Assembly (NCBI RefSeq): GCF_001411555.2
Contig: NC_049909.1
Location: forward strand, 1,488,001-1,552,000
DNA from: Juglans regia
Taxonomy: Eukaryota > Streptophyta > Magnoliopsida > Fagales > Juglandaceae
Direction of reading: 5' to 3'
DNA: 64,000 nt
Below, one piece after another: positions 22,701-37,800 of the stretch; the stretch's first letter is position 1, and each line of letters opens with the position of its first letter. Made by a program: the position numbers and the translations under genes. Under the pieces are notes generated by a model, which worked only from the letters and a program-made list of their open reading frames with translations, had not been told where the DNA came from and did not search any database.

Positions 22701-24635
22701 CAATCAAAAGATTTCCCACCTGAAGGTATCAAAATCGAAGATATTATTCACTGTGATTGTGTTGTTTTTTGTGTCTTGTATATCTGTATGGATTTGTTTG
22801 ATTTTGTTGGGGTTATTTTCTATGAAGTACTGATCCACCAGATCATATGTGAATATTCAAATATGGTTTTTATTTTGTTTGAATTTTTTTTGATGGCATG
22901 TATATGCGTATGATGTGATTATAGTGTAAGAAAGTCTCTCAAGCAGCACTGGGAGGAGAAAGAATAAGAAGCAAACCAAACACTGTCGAGATTCAGGAGG
23001 AGAAGCAATTCGAAACACACGGAGAATTTTTTTTTAAGAAAGCGAGAATATGGAGAGCACAAACGGAAGGAAAATATTAAGTTTCATATTTGAGTCGGTT
23101 TCAGTCTGTCAGAGAAAGTGATAAGATCGTAAATGTAAAAAGACAATAATATTTAGGGGTGAAACAAAACTAGAAACAAAAGTGGCAATTTAAGAATACA
23201 AGGAAGGGCAAAATTGGAAAAAAAATATTAGACAAAAATACTGTTCCTCTAGCATTCGCATTTATATATATAGTAGGAATTCATATACTAAATGAAAAAA
23301 TTGAATAAATCATGTGCTAGTAGCTAGCACTAGAAACATATAACTATGTGTTGTTTTCTCATTTAAAATCCAAAATAAAGTATGCATTATTTTAAAATGA
23401 GAATTTTTAAAATAAATCAATGGCATAATTTTAAGACCTTACCATATTTTTCTCTTAAGCCCGCTAATTTTTAATTATTCAAGAAATGACCTAAGTTTCC
23501 TCCACCATTGGATTTGTTGGTGGGAAAAATATCTTGAGCTGCGTAGGTCTCCACCATTCATCCTCCTTAGCTTATCAAGCAAGACTGACCAAAAGTGACT
23601 TAAGTCCCATTTTCCTTATGAACCCGTATCCTCAAGCAAAGAAAAAAAAGTTTTCTTCTCCTCCAAGCCTCCACCTTCATCTCCTTCCATCCACCTCTTT
23701 TTTCATCCTCAAGATATCAAAACTTCCTCTCCCACTCTCCTAGCCGTGCGACCCATAACCAAGAGAGGGAATGGTTTCCTTCCTTCCAAGTCGAATGATG
23801 CTCACTAATCTTTACCCATTTTCAGTTTGTTTCCAAGTTTGAATCCAAACTTCCTATTACGGTCTTACCTTGCTTCCTTGAATGTAAGACCCTTTGGGCT
23901 CACTTTCTATTGTGGTTTTGAATTGATTTCAATTTTCTCCAAGTAAGGTTACCAATTGATGTTCAGTTTGGGATTTGTTTTCAAGCAGTCTAGATTCTAT
24001 TTGTGTTTTCAGTACAACGGTCCTTTGCTTTTCTCCCTCTCTCCTAAACTGCGAGCAAATCAAAAGATTTCCCTCCTGAAGTTATGAAAATCGAAGACTT
24101 TATTCATTGTGATTGTGTAGTTTTTTGGTGTCATGTATATCCGTATGCATTTGTTTGATTTTGTGGGGGTTCTTTTCTATGAAGTACTAATCCACCAGAT
24201 CAAATGTGAATATTCAAATATGGTTTTTATTCTGTTTGAATTTTTCTTGCTGTCTTGTATATGCGTATGATGTGATTATAGTGTAAGAAAGTCACTCACG
24301 CAGCACTGGGAGAAGAAAGAATAAGAAGCATGCCAAACACAGCCGAGATTCAGGAGGAGAAGCAATTCGAAACACATGGAGAATTTTTTTTAAGAGAGCG
24401 AGAATAGAGGGAGCACAAACGGAAGGAAAGTATTAAGTTTCATATTTGAGTCCGTTTCAGTCTGTCAGAGGAAGTGATAAGATCGTAAATGTAAAAAGAC
24501 AATAATATTTAGGGGGTGAAACAAAACTAGAAACAAAAGTGGTAATTTAAGAATACAAGGAAGGGCAAAATTGAAAAAAAAAATATTAGACGAAAATATT
24601 GTTGCTCTAGCATTCGCATTTATATATATAGTAGA

Positions 24636-26721
24636 AATTCATATACTAAATGAAAAAATTGAATAAATCATGTGCTAGTAGCTAGCACTACAAACATATA
24701 ACAATGTGTTTTTTTCTCATTTAAAATCCAAAATAAAGTCTGCTTTATTTTAAAATGAGAATTATTAAAAGAGATCAATGGCATAATTTTAAGACCTTAC
24801 AATATTTTTCTCTTAAGCCAACTAATTTTTAATTATTCCGGAAATGACCTAACCTTCCTCCACCATTGGATTTGTAGGTGGAAAAATATCTTGAGCTGCG
24901 TAGGTCCCCACCGTACATCCTCCTTAGCTTTTGAAGTAGGATTGACCAAAAGTGACTTAGGTCCCCTTTCCCTAATGAACCCGTCGGTATCCACAAGCAA
25001 AGAAGAAAAAGTTTTCTAATCCTCCAAGCCTCGACCTTCATCTCTCCCAGGCCTCCACCTTCATCTCCTTCCTTCCTCATCTTTTTTCATCCTAAAGAGA
25101 TCAAAGCTTCCTCTCCCATTCTGCAAGTCGTGCCACCCACAACCAATAGAGGGAATGGTTTCCTTCCTTCATTGACGTACAATGTTCACTTCTCTTTACC
25201 CATTTTCAGTTTGTTTCCAAGTTTGAATCCAAACTTTCTATTACGGTCTTACCTTCCCTCCTTAAATGTAAGACCCTTTTGACTCACGCTCTATTGTGGT
25301 TTTGAATTGGTTTCGATTTTCTCCAAGTAAGGTTACCAATTGATGTTCAACTTGGGATATGTTCTCCACGCTGTCTAGATTCTTTTTGTGTTGTCAGTAC
25401 ATCGTTTCTTTGCTTGTCTCCCTGTCTCCTAAACTGCGAGTAAATCAAAAGATTTCCCTACTGAGGGTTTGAAAATCGGAAGATTTTATTCACTGTGACT
25501 GTGTTGTTTTTTTGTGTCATGTATATTCGTATGGATTTGTTTGATTTTGTTGGGGTTATTTTCTATGAAGTACTGATCCACCAGATCTGATGTGAATATT
25601 CAAATATGGTTTTTATTCTGTTTGAATTTTTTTCTGTGTCATGTATATGCGTATGATGTGATTAAAGTGTAAGAAATTCACTCATGCAGCACTGAGAGAA
25701 GAAAGATTAGAAGCATACCTAACACTGCCCAGATTCAGGAGGAGAAGCAATTCGAAACACACGGAGAATTTTTTTTTTTTTTTAAGAAAGCGAGAATGGA
25801 GAGAGCACAAACGGAATGAAAATATTAAGTTTCATATTTGAGTCGGTTTCAATCTGTCAGAGGAAGTAATAAGAGTGTAAATGTAAAAAGACAATAATAT
25901 TTAGGGGGTTGAAACAAAACTAGAAACGAAAGTGGTAATTTAAGAATACAAGGAAGGGCAAAATTGGAAAAAAATTATTAGAAGAAAATACTGTTCCTCT
26001 AGCATTCGCATTTGTTGGTGGGAAAAAGTAAGGTTACCTATTGACGTTCAGTTTGGGATTTGTTTTTCACGCTGTCTGGATTCTTTTTGTGTTGTCTGCA
26101 CATCGGTTCTTTTCTTGTCTCCCTCAATCCTAAACTGCAAGCAAATCAAAAGATTTCCCTACTGATGGTATGAAAATCGAAAAATTTTATTCACTGTGAT
26201 TGTGTTGTTTTTTTGTGTCATGTATATCCGTATGGATTTGTTTGATGTTGTTGGGGTTATTTTCTATGAATTACTGATTCACCAAATCAGATGTGAATAT
26301 TCAAATATGGTTTTTATTCGGTTTGATTTTTTTTTTTGCTGTCAAGTATATACGTATGATGTGATTATAGTGTAAGAAATTCACTCATGTAGCACTGAGA
26401 GAAGAAAGATTAGAAGCATACCTAACACTGCCGACATTCAGGAGGAGAAGCAATTCGAAACACATGGAGATTCTTTTTTTAAGAAAGTGAGAATAGATAC
26501 ACCACAAACGGATGGAAAATATTTAGTTTCATATTTGAGTCGGTTTCAGTCTGTCAGAGGAAGTGATAAAATCGTAAATGTAAAAAGAATAATATTTGGG
26601 GGGTGAATGAAAACTTGAGACAAAAGTGGTAATTTACGAATACAAGGAAGGGTAAAATTTGAAAAAAAATATTAGACAAAAATACTGTTCCTCTAGCATT
26701 CGCATTTATATATATAGTAGA
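24636..26721 (-). repeat. Higher-order repeat copy 1 (2.09 kb)
   Basis: One full unit fused to a short unit. The short unit has lost the TATATATAGTAGA junction and about 650 bp through two deletions. The first joins CGCATTT to GTTGGTGGG, and the second joins GGGAAAAA to GTAAGG. It is nearly identical to 26722-28811. Confidence 0.88.
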
Positions 26722-28811
26722 AATTCATATACTAAATGAAAAAATTGAATAAATCATGTGCTAGTAGCTAGCACTACAAACATATAACAATGTGTTTTTT
26801 TCTCATTTAAAATCCAAAATAAAGTCTGCTTTATTTTAAAATGAGAATTATTAAAAGAGATCAATGGCATAATTTTAAGACCTTACAATATTTTTCTCTT
26901 AAGCCAACTAATTTTTAATTATTCCGGAAATGACCTAACCTTCCTCCACCATTGGATTTGTAGGTGGGAAAAATATCTTGAGCTGCGTAGGTCCCCACCG
27001 TACATCCTCCTTAGCTTTTGAAGTAGGATTGACCAAAAGTGACTTAGGTCCCCTTTCCCTAATGAACCCGTCGGTATCCACAAGCAAAGAAGAAAAAGTT
27101 TTCTAATCCTCCAAGCCTCGACCTTCATCTCCCCTAGGCCTCCACCTTCATCTCCTTCCTTCCTCATCTTTTTTCATCCTAAAGAGATCAAAGCTTCCTC
27201 TCCCATTCTGCAAGTCGTGCCACCCACAACCAAGAGAGGGAATGGTTTCCTTCCTTCATTGACGTACAATGTTCACTTCTCTTTACCCATTTTCAGTTTG
27301 TTTCCAAGTTTGAATCCAAACTTTCTATTACGGTCTTACCTTCCCTCCTTAAATGTAAGACCCTTTTGACTCACGCTCTATTGTGGTTTTGAATTGGTTT
27401 CGATTTTCTCCAAGTAAGGTTACCAATTGATGTTCAACTTGGGATATGTTCTCCACGCTGTCTAGATTCTTTTTGTGTTGTCAGTACATCGTTTCTTTGC
27501 TTGTCTCCCTGTCTCCTAAACTGCGAGCAAATCAAAAGATTTCCCTACTGAGGATTTGAAAATCGGAAGATTTTATTCACTGTGACTGTGTTGTTTTTTT
27601 GTGTCATGTATATTCGTATGGATTTGTTTGATTTTGTTGGGGTTATTTTCTATGAAGTGCTGATCCACCAGATCTGATGTGAATATTCAAATATGGTTTT
27701 TATTCTGTTTGAATTTTTTTCTGTGTCATGTATATGCGTATGATGTGATTAAAGTGTAAGAAATTCACTCATGCAGCACTGAGAGAAGAAAGATTAGAAG
27801 CATACCTAACACTGCCCAGATTCAGGAGGAGAAGCAATTCGAAACACACGGAGAATTTTTTTTTTTTTTTTTAAGAAAGCGAGAATGGAGAGAGCACAAA
27901 CGGAATGAAAATATTAAGTTTCATATTTGAGTCGGTTTCAGTCTGTCAGAGGAAGTGATAAGAGTGTAAATGTAAAAAGACAATAATATTTAGGGGGTTG
28001 AGACAAAACTAGAAACGAAAGTGGTAATTTAAGAATACAAGGAAGGGCAAAATTGGAAAAAAATTATTAGAAGAAAATACTGTTCCTCTAGCATTCGCAT
28101 TTGTTGGTGGGAAAAAGTAAGGTTACCTATTGACGTTCAGTTTGGGATTTGTTTTTCACGCTGTCTGGATTCTTTTTGTGTTGTCTGCACATCGGTTCTT
28201 TTCTTGTCTCCCTCAATCCTAAACTGGAAGCAAATCAAAAGATTTCCCTACTGATGGTATGAAAATCGGAAAATTTTATTCACTGTGATTGTGTTGTTTT
28301 TTTGTGTCATGTATATCCGTATGGATTTGTTTGATGTTGTTGGGGTTATTTTCTATGAATTACTGATTCACCAAATCAGATGTGAATATTCAAATATGGT
28401 TTTTATTCGGTTTGATTTTTTTTTTTTGCTGTCAAGTATATGCGTATGATGTGATTATAGTGTAAGAAATTCACTCATGTAGCACTGAGAGAAGAAAGAT
28501 TAGAAGCATACCTAACACTGCCGACATTCAGGAGGAGAAGCAATTCGAAACACATGGAGATTCTTTTTTTAAGAAAGTGAGAATAGATACACCACAAACG
28601 GATGGAAAATATTTAGTTTCATATTTGAGTCAGTTTCAGTCTGTCAGAGGAAGTGATAAAATCGTAAATGTAAAAAGAATAATATTTGGGGGGTGAATGA
28701 AAACTTGAGACAAAAGTGGTAATTTACGAATACAAGGAAGGGTAAAATTTGAAAAAAAATATTAGACAAAAATACTGTTCCTCTAGCATTCGCATTTATA
28801 TATATAGTAGA
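26722..28811 (-). repeat. Higher-order repeat copy 2 (2.09 kb)
   Basis: It has the same composite structure and the same two deletion joints as 24636-26721, with only scattered differences. Duplication as a block therefore followed both deletions and is the most recent large event visible in the array. Confidence 0.88.
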
Positions 28812-31800
28812 AATTCATATACTAAATGAAAAAATTGAATAAATCATGTGCTAGTAGCTAGCACTACAAACATATATCAATGTATTTTTTTCTCATTTAA
28901 AATCCAAAATATAGTATGCTTTACTTTAAAATGAGAATTATTAAAATAAATCAATGGCATAATTTTAAGACCTTACAATATTTTTCTCTTAAGCCCACTA
29001 ATTTTTAATTATTTAGGGAATGACCTAACCTTCCTCCACCATTGGATTTGTAGGTGGGAAAAATATCTTAAGCTGCGTAGGTCCCCACCGTTCATCCTCC
29101 TTAGCTTATCAAGCGAGATTGAGCAAAAGTGACTTAAGGTACCTTTTCCTTATGAACCCGTATCCTCAAGCAAAGAAGAAAAAGTTTACTTCACCTCCAA
29201 GCCTCCACCTTCATCTCCTTCCTTCCTCCTACTTTTTCATCATTTAGAGATCAAAGCTTCCTCTCCCATTCTCCAAGCCGTGCGACACACGAGCAAGAGA
29301 GAAAATGGTTTCCTTCCTTCCAATCCGAATGATGCTCACTTCTCTTTACCCATTTTCCGTTTGTTTCCGAGTTTGGTTCCAAACTTTCTATTAGGGTCTA
29401 ACCTTCCTTTCTTGAATGTAAGACCTTTTTGACTCCCTTTCTTTTGTGGTTTTGAATTGGTTTCGATTTTCACAAGGTTACCTACTGATGGTCAGTTTGG
29501 GTTTTATTTTTCACGTTATCTAGATTCTTTTTGTGTTGTCTATACAACGGTGCTTTGCTTGTATGCCTCTCTCCTAAACTGCGAGGAAATCAAAAGATTT
29601 CCCTTCTGAAGTTATGAAAATCGGAAGATTTTAGTCACTGTGATTGTGTTATTTTTTGTGTCATGTATATCCGTATGGATTTGTCGGGGTTATTTTCTAT
29701 GAAGTACTGATCCACCAGATCAGATGTTAATTTTCAAATATGGTTTTTGTTCTGTTTGAATTTTTTTTGGTGTCATGTAAATGCGTATGATGTGATTATA
29801 GTGTAAGAAAGTAACTAACGCAGCACTGAGAGAAGAAAGAATAAGAAGCATGCAGAACACTGCCGAGATACAGGAGGAGAAGCAATTCGAAACACATGGA
29901 GAATTTTTTTTTAAGAAAGCGAGAATAGAGACACCACAAACAGAAGGAAAATATTTAGTTTCATATTTGAGTCGATTTCAGTCTGTCAGAGGAAGTGATA
30001 AGATCATAAAAATAAAATGACAATAATATTTAGGGGGTGAAACAAAACTAGAAACAAAAGTGGTAATTTAAGAATACAAGGAAGGGCAAAATTGAAAAAA
30101 AAAATATTAGATGAACATATTGTTGCTCTAGCATTCGCATTTATATATACTGTAGAAATTCATATACTAAATGAAAAAATTGAATAAATCATGTGCTAGT
30201 AGCTAGCACTACAAACATTTAACAATGTGTTTTTTTCTCATTTAAAATCCAAAATAAAGTATGCTTTATTTTAAAATGAGAATTATTAAAATAAATCAAT
30301 GGCATAATTTTAAGACCTTACCAAATTTTTCTCTTAAACCCTCTAATTTTTAATTATTGAAGAAATGACCTAAGCTTCCTCCACCATTAGATTTATAGGT
30401 TGGAAAAATATCTTGAGCGAGGTAGATCCCCACCGTTCATCCTCCTTAGCTTATGAAGCAAGATTGACCAAAAGTGACTTAGGTCCCTTTTCCCTTATGA
30501 ACCTGTCGATATCCTCAAGCAGAGAAGAAAAAGTTTTCTTCTCCTCCAAGCCTCTACCTTCATCTCCTTCCTTCCTCCTCTTTTTTCATCCTCAAGAGAT
30601 CAAAGCTTCCTCTCCCACTCTCCAAGCCGTGTGACCCACAACCAAGAGAGGGAATGGTTTCCTTCCTTTCTACCCGAACGATGCTCACTTCTCTTGCTTG
30701 TCTTTTTTAGATTGTTTCCAAGTTTGAATCCAAACTGTCTATTACGGTCTTACCTTGCTTCCTTGAATGTAAGACCCTTTTGACTCACTTTCTATTGTGG
30801 TTTTGAATTGGTTTCGATTTTCTCCAAGTAAGGTTACCTATTGATGTTAAGTTTGGGATTTGTTTTTCACGCTGTCTAGATTATTTTTGCGTTGCCTATA
30901 CATCGGTTCTTTGCTTGTCTCCCTCAATCCTAAATTGTGAGCAAATCAAAAGATTTCCCTACTGAAGGTATGAAAATCGGAAGATTTTATTCACCGTGAC
31001 TGTGTTGTTTTTTTGTGTCATGTATATCCGTATGGATTTATCTAATTTTGTTGGGGTTATTTTCTATGAAGTACTGATTCACCAAATCAGATGTGAATAT
31101 TCAAATATGGTTTTTATTTTGTTTGAATTTTTTTTGCTGTAAAGTATATGCGTATGATGTGATTATAGTGTAAGAAATTCACTCATGCAGCACTGAGAGA
31201 TGAAAGATTAGAAACACATGGAGAATTGTTTTTTAAGAAAGCGAGAATAGGGACACCACAAACGGAAGGAAAATATTTAGTTTTATATTTGAGTCGGTTT
31301 CAGTCTATCAGATGAAGTGATAAGATCATAAATGTAAAAAGACAATAATATTTAGGCGGCGAAGCGAAACTAGAAACAAAAGTGGTCATTTAAGAATACA
31401 AGGTAGGGCAAAATTGGAAAAAAAATATTAGATGAAAATACTGTTGCTCAAGCATTCGCATTTATATATATATAGTAGAAATTCATACACTAAATGAAAA
31501 AAATTAATAAATCATGTGGTAGGAGATAGGTCCACAAACATGTAACAATGTGTTTGTTTGTCATTCCAAATCAAAAATAAAGTATGCTTTATTTTAAAAT
31601 GAGAATTATTAAAATAAATCAATGGCATAATTTTAAGACCTTACAATATTTTTCTCTTAAGCCCTCTAATTTTAAATTATTCAGGAAATGACCTAAGCTG
31701 CCTCCACCATTGGATTTGTAGGTGGGAAAAATATCTTGAGCTGCGTAGATCCCCACCGTTTGTCCCCCTTAGCTTATGAAGCAAGATTGACCAAAAGTGA

Positions 31801-34800
31801 CTTAAGTCCCTTTTCCCTTATGAACCCGTCGACATCCTCTAGCAAAGAAGAAAAAGTTTTCTTCTCCTCCAAGCCTCCACCCTCATCTCCTTCCTTCCCC
31901 TTCTTTTTTCATCCTTTAGAGATCAAAGTTTCCTCTCTCATTCTCCAAGCCGTGCGACCTACAAGCAAGAGAGGAAATAGTTTCCTTCCTTCCTAGTCAA
32001 ATGATGCACACTTCTCTTTTCCCATTTTCAGTTTGTTTCCAAATTTGAATCCAAACTTTCTGTTAGGGTCTTACCTTCCTTCTTTGAATGTAAGACCCTT
32101 TTGATTCACTTACTATTGTGGTTTTGAATTAGTTTCAATTTTCTCCAAGTAAGGTTACCTTTTGATGTTTAGTTTGGGTTTTGTTTTTCACGATAATTGG
32201 ATTCTTTTTGTGTTGACAGTACATCAATTTGTTGCTTGTCTCCCCCTCTGTTAAATTGTGAGCAAATCGGAAGATTTCCCTACTGAAGTTATGATAATCT
32301 GAAGATTTTATTCACTATGATTGGGCTGTTTTTTGGGGTCATCTATATCCGTATGGATTTGTTTGATTTTGTTGGGGTTATTTTCTATAAAGTACTTATC
32401 CACCTGATAAGATGAGAATATGCAAATATGGCTTTTATTATGTTTTCCCTTTTTTTTTTTTTCATGTATATGCTAATGATGTGATTATAGTGTAAGAAAT
32501 TCACTCATGCAGCACTAAGGGAAGAAAGAATAAGAAGCATACCTAACACTGCCGAGATTCAGGAGGAGAAGCAATTTGAAACACAAAGACAATTTTTTTT
32601 TTTTAAGAAAGCGAGAATAGAGATAGCACGAATGGAAGGAAAATATTAAGTTTCATATTTGAGTTGGTTTCAGACTGTCAGAGGAAGTGATAACATCGTA
32701 AATATAAAATGATAATAATATTTAGGCGGTGAAGCAAAACTAGGAACAAAAGTGGTAACTTAAGTAAACAAGGATGGGTAGAATTGGAAAGAAAATATTA
32801 GACGAAAATATTGTTCCTCTGGCATTCGCTTTTATATATACAGTAGAAATTCATATAATAAATGATAAAATTTAATATATCATGTGCTAGTAGCTAGGTC
32901 CACAAACATGTAACAATGTCTTTCTTTCTCATTTTAAATCAAAAATAAAGTATGCTTTATTTTAAAATGAGAATTTTTGAAATAAATCAATGGCATAGTT
33001 TTCAGACCTTACAATATTTTTCTCTTAAGCTCTCTAATTTTTAATTATTCAAGAAATGACCTAAGCTTCCTCCACCATTGGATTTGTTGGTGGGAAAAAT
33101 ATCTTCAATTGGGTAGATCCCCACCGTTCATCCTCCTTAGCTTGTGAAGCAAGATTGACCAAAAGTGACTTAAGTCCCTTATCCCTTATGAACCCCTCGA
33201 TATCCTCAAGCATAGAAGAAAAAGTTTTCTTCTCCTCCAAACCTCTACCTTCATCTCCTTCATTCCTCCTCTTTTTTCATCCTAAAGAGATCGAAACTTC
33301 CTCTCCCACTTTCCAAGCAGTGCGACCCACAACCAAGAGAGTGAATGGTTTCCTTCCTTCCTACCAGAACGATGCTCACTTCTCTTTACTCATTTTCAGA
33401 TTGTTTCCAAGTTTGAATCCAAACTTTCTATTACGGTCTTACTTTGCTTCCTTGAATGTAAGACCCTTTTGATTCACTTACTATTGTGGTTTTGAATTAG
33501 TTTCAATTTTTTCCAAGTAAGGTTACCTTTTGATGTTCAGTTTGGGTTTTGTTTTTCACGCTAATTGGATTCTTTTTGTGTTGTCAGTACATCAATTTGT
33601 TGCTTGTCTCCCCCTCTCTTAAATTGTGAGCAAATCGGAAGATTTCACTACTGAAGTTATGATAATCTGAAGATTTTATTCATTGTGATTGGGATTTTTT
33701 TGGGGTCATGTATATCCGTATGGATTTGTTTGATTTTGTTGGGGTTATTTTCTATGAAGTACTGATTCACCTGATCAGATGCGAATATGCAAATATGGCT
33801 TTTATTCTGTTTGCCTTTTTTTTTTGTCATGTATATGCATATGTTGTGATTATAGTGTAAGAAATTCACTCATGCAGCATTGAGAGAATAAAGAATAAGA
33901 AGCATACCTAACACTGCCGAGATTTAAGAGGAGAAGCAATTCGAAACACATGGACAATTTGTTTTTTTTAAGAAAACGAGAATAGACAGAGCACAGACAG
34001 AAGGAAAATATTAAGTTTCATATTTGAGTCGGTTTCAGTCTGTCAGAGGAAGTGATAAGAGTGTAAATGTAAAAAGACAATAATATTTAGGGGGTGAATC
34101 AAAACTAGAAACGAAAGTGGTAATTTAAGAATACAAGGAAGGGCAAAATTGAAAAAAAAATATTAGAAGAAAATACACTTCCTCTAGCATTCGCATTTAT
34201 ATATATAGTAGAAATTCATATACTAAATGAGAAAATTGAATAAATCATGTGCTAGTAGCTAGCACTACAAACATATAACAATGTGTTTTTTTCTCATTTA
34301 AAATCCAAAATAAAGTATGCATTATTTTAAAATGAGAATTTTTAAAATAAATCAATGGCATAATTTTAAGACCATACCATATTTTTCTCTTAAACCCTCT
34401 AATTTTTAATTGTTCAAGAAATGACCTAACCCTCCTCCCCCATTGGATTTGTTGGTGGGAAAAATATCTTCAGTTGGGTAGATCCCCACCGTTCATCCTC
34501 CTTAGCTTGTGAAGCAAGATTGACCAAAAGTGACTTAAGTCCCTTATCCCTTATGAACCCCTCGATATCCTCAAGCATAGAAGAAAAAGTTTTCTTCTCC
34601 TCCAAACCTCTACCTTCATCTCCTTCATTTCTCCTCTTTTTTCATCCTAAAGAGATCGAAGCTTCCTCTCCCACTCTCCAAGCAGTGCGACCCACAACCA
34701 AGAGAGGGAATGGTTTCCTTCCTTCCTACCAGAACGATCCTCACTTCTCTTTACCCATTTTCAGATTGTTTCCAAGTTTGAATCCAAACTTTCAATTACG

Positions 34801-37800
34801 GTCTTACCTTGCTTCCTTGAACGTAAGACCCTTTTGACTCACTTTCTATTGTGGTTTTGAATTCGTTTCGATTTTCTCCAAGTAAGGTTACCTATTGATG
34901 TTCAGTTTGGGATTTGTTTTTCACGCTGTCTAGATTCTTTTTGTGTTGTCAGTACATCGGTTCATTGCTTGTCTCCCTCAATCCTAAACTGCGAGCAAAT
35001 CAAAAGATTTCCCTACTGAAAGTATGAAAATCGAAAAATTTTATTCACTGTGATTGTGTTGTTTTTTTGTGTCATGTATATCCGTATGGATTTGTTTGAT
35101 TTTGATGGGGTTATTTTCTATGAAGTACTGATTCACCAAATCAAATGTGAATATTCAAATATGGTTTTTATTCTGTTTGAATTTTTTTTTTGTCAAGTAT
35201 ATGTGTATGATGTGATTATAGTGTATGAAATTAACTCATGCAGCACTGAGAGAAGAAAGATTAGAAACACATGGAGAATTATTTTTTAAGAAAGCGAGAA
35301 TAGAGACACCACAAATGGAAGGAAAATATTTAGTTTTATATTTGAGTCGGTTTCAGTCTATCAGAGGAAGTGATAAGATCGTAAATGTAAAAAGACAATA
35401 ATATTTAGGGGGTGAAACAAAACTAGAGACAAAAGTGGTAATTTACGAATACAAGGAAGGGCAAAATTGGAAAAAAAATATTAGACAAAAATATTGTTCC
35501 TCTAGCATTCGCATTTATATATATAGTAGAAATTCATATACTAAATGAAAAAATTGAATAAATCATGTGCTAGTAGCTAGCACTACAAACATATAACAAT
35601 GTGTTTTTTTCTCATTTAAAATCCAAACTAAAGTATGCTTTGCTTTAAAATGAGAATTATTAAAATAAATCAATGGCATAATTTTAAGACCTCACAATAT
35701 TTTTCTCTTAAGCCCACTAATTTTTAATTATTCAAGGAATGACCTAACCTTCCTCCACCATTGGATTTGTAGGTGGGAAAAATATCTTAAGCTGCGTAGG
35801 TCCCCACCGTTCATCCCCCTTAACTTATCAAGCAAGATTGACCAAAAGTAACTTAAGGTACCTTTTCCGTATGAACCCGTATCCTCAAGGAAAGAAGAAA
35901 AAGTTTTCTTCTCCTCCAAGACTCCACCTTCATCTCCTTCCTTCCTCCTACTTTTTCATCATTTAGAGATCAAAGCTTCCTCTCCCATTCTCCAAGTCGT
36001 GCGACACACAAGCAAGAGAGGAAATGGTTTCCTTCCTTCCAATCCGAATGATGCTCACTTCTCTTTACCCATTTTCCGTTTATTTCCAAGTTTGGATCCA
36101 AACTTTCTATTAGGGACTTACCTTCCTTTCTTGAATGTAAGACCTTTTTTACTCCATTTCTTTTGTGGTTTTGAATTGGTTTCGATTTTCACAAGGTTAC
36201 CTATTGATGTTCAGTTTGAGTTTTGTTTTTCACGTTATCTAGATTCTTTTTGTGTTGTGAGTACAACGGTGCTTTGCTTGTTTCCCTTTCTCCAAAACTG
36301 CGAGCAAATCAAAAGATTTCCCTACTGAAGTTATGAAAATCGGAAGATTTTATTCACTGTGATTGTGTTGTTTTTTGTGTCATGTATATCTGTATGGATT
36401 TGTTCGATTTTGTTGGGGTTATTTTCTGTGAAATACTGATCCACCTGATCAGATGTGAATATGCAAATATGGCTTTTATTATGTTTTCCCTTTTTTGTTT
36501 GTCATGTATATGCTAATGATGTGATTATAGTGTAAGAAATTCGCTCAGGCAGTACTGAGAGAAGAAGGAATAAGAAGCATACCTAACACTGCCGAGATAC
36601 AGTAGAAGAAGCAATTCGAAATACATGGAGAATTTTGTTTTAAGAAAGCAAGAATAGAGACACCACAAACGGAAGGAAAATATTTAGTTTCATATTTGAG
36701 TCGATTTCAATCTGTCAGAGGAAGTGATAAGATCCTAAATATAAAAAGACAATAATATTTAGGGGGTGAAACAAAACTAGAAACAAAAGTGGAAATTTAA
36801 GAATACAAGGAAGGGAAAAATTGGAAAAAAAAATATTAGACGAACATATTGTTCCTCTAGCATTCGCATTTATATATATTGTAGAAATTCATATACTAAA
36901 TGAAAAAATTGAATAAATCATGTGCTAGTAGCTTGCACTACAAACATATAACAATGTGTTTTTTTCTCATTTAAAATCCAAAATAAAGTATGCTTTATTT
37001 TAAAATGAGAATTATTAAAATAAATCAATGGCATAATTTTAAGACCTTACAATATTTTTCACTTAAGCTCTCTAATTTTAAATTATTCAGGAAATGACCT
37101 AAGCTGCCTCCACCATTGGATTTGTAGGTGGGAAAAATATCTTGAGTTGCGTAGATCCCCACCGTTTGTCCTCCTTAGCTTATGAAGCAAGATTGACCAA
37201 AAGTGACTTAAGTTCCTTTTCCCTTATGAACCCGTTGATATCCTCAAGCAAAGAAGAAACAGTTTTCTTCTCCTCCAAGCCTCCACCTTCATCTCCTTCC
37301 TTCCTTCTCTTTTTTCATCCTTTAGAGATCAAAGTTTCCTCTCCCATTCTCCAAGCCGTGCGACCTACAAGCAAGGGAGGAAATGGTTTCCTTCCTTACT
37401 AGTCAAATGATGTACACTTCTCTTTACCAATTTTCTGTATGTTTCCAAGTTTGAATCCAAACTTTCTATTAGGGTCTTACCTTCCTTCTCTGAATGTAAG
37501 ACCCTTTTGATTCGCTTACTATTGTGGTTTTGAATTAGTTTCAATTTTCTCCAAGTAAGGTTACCTTTTGATATTTAGTTTGGGTTTTGTTTTTCACGCT
37601 AATTGGATTCTTTTTGTGTTGTCAGTACATCAATTTGTTGCTTGTCTCCCCCTCTCTTAAATTGTGAGCAAATCGGAAGATTTCCCTACTGAATTTATGA
37701 TAATCTGAAGATTTTATTCACTGTGATTGGGTTGTTTTTTGGGGTCATGTATATCTATATGGATTTGTTTGATTTTGTTGGGGTTATTTTCTATGAAGTA

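Noticed and set aside
24829..27167. Identical minus-strand frames of about 82 codons in two places
   Set aside because: They are identical because the 2.09 kb block is duplicated. Other units do not keep this frame, so it is not a conserved protein.
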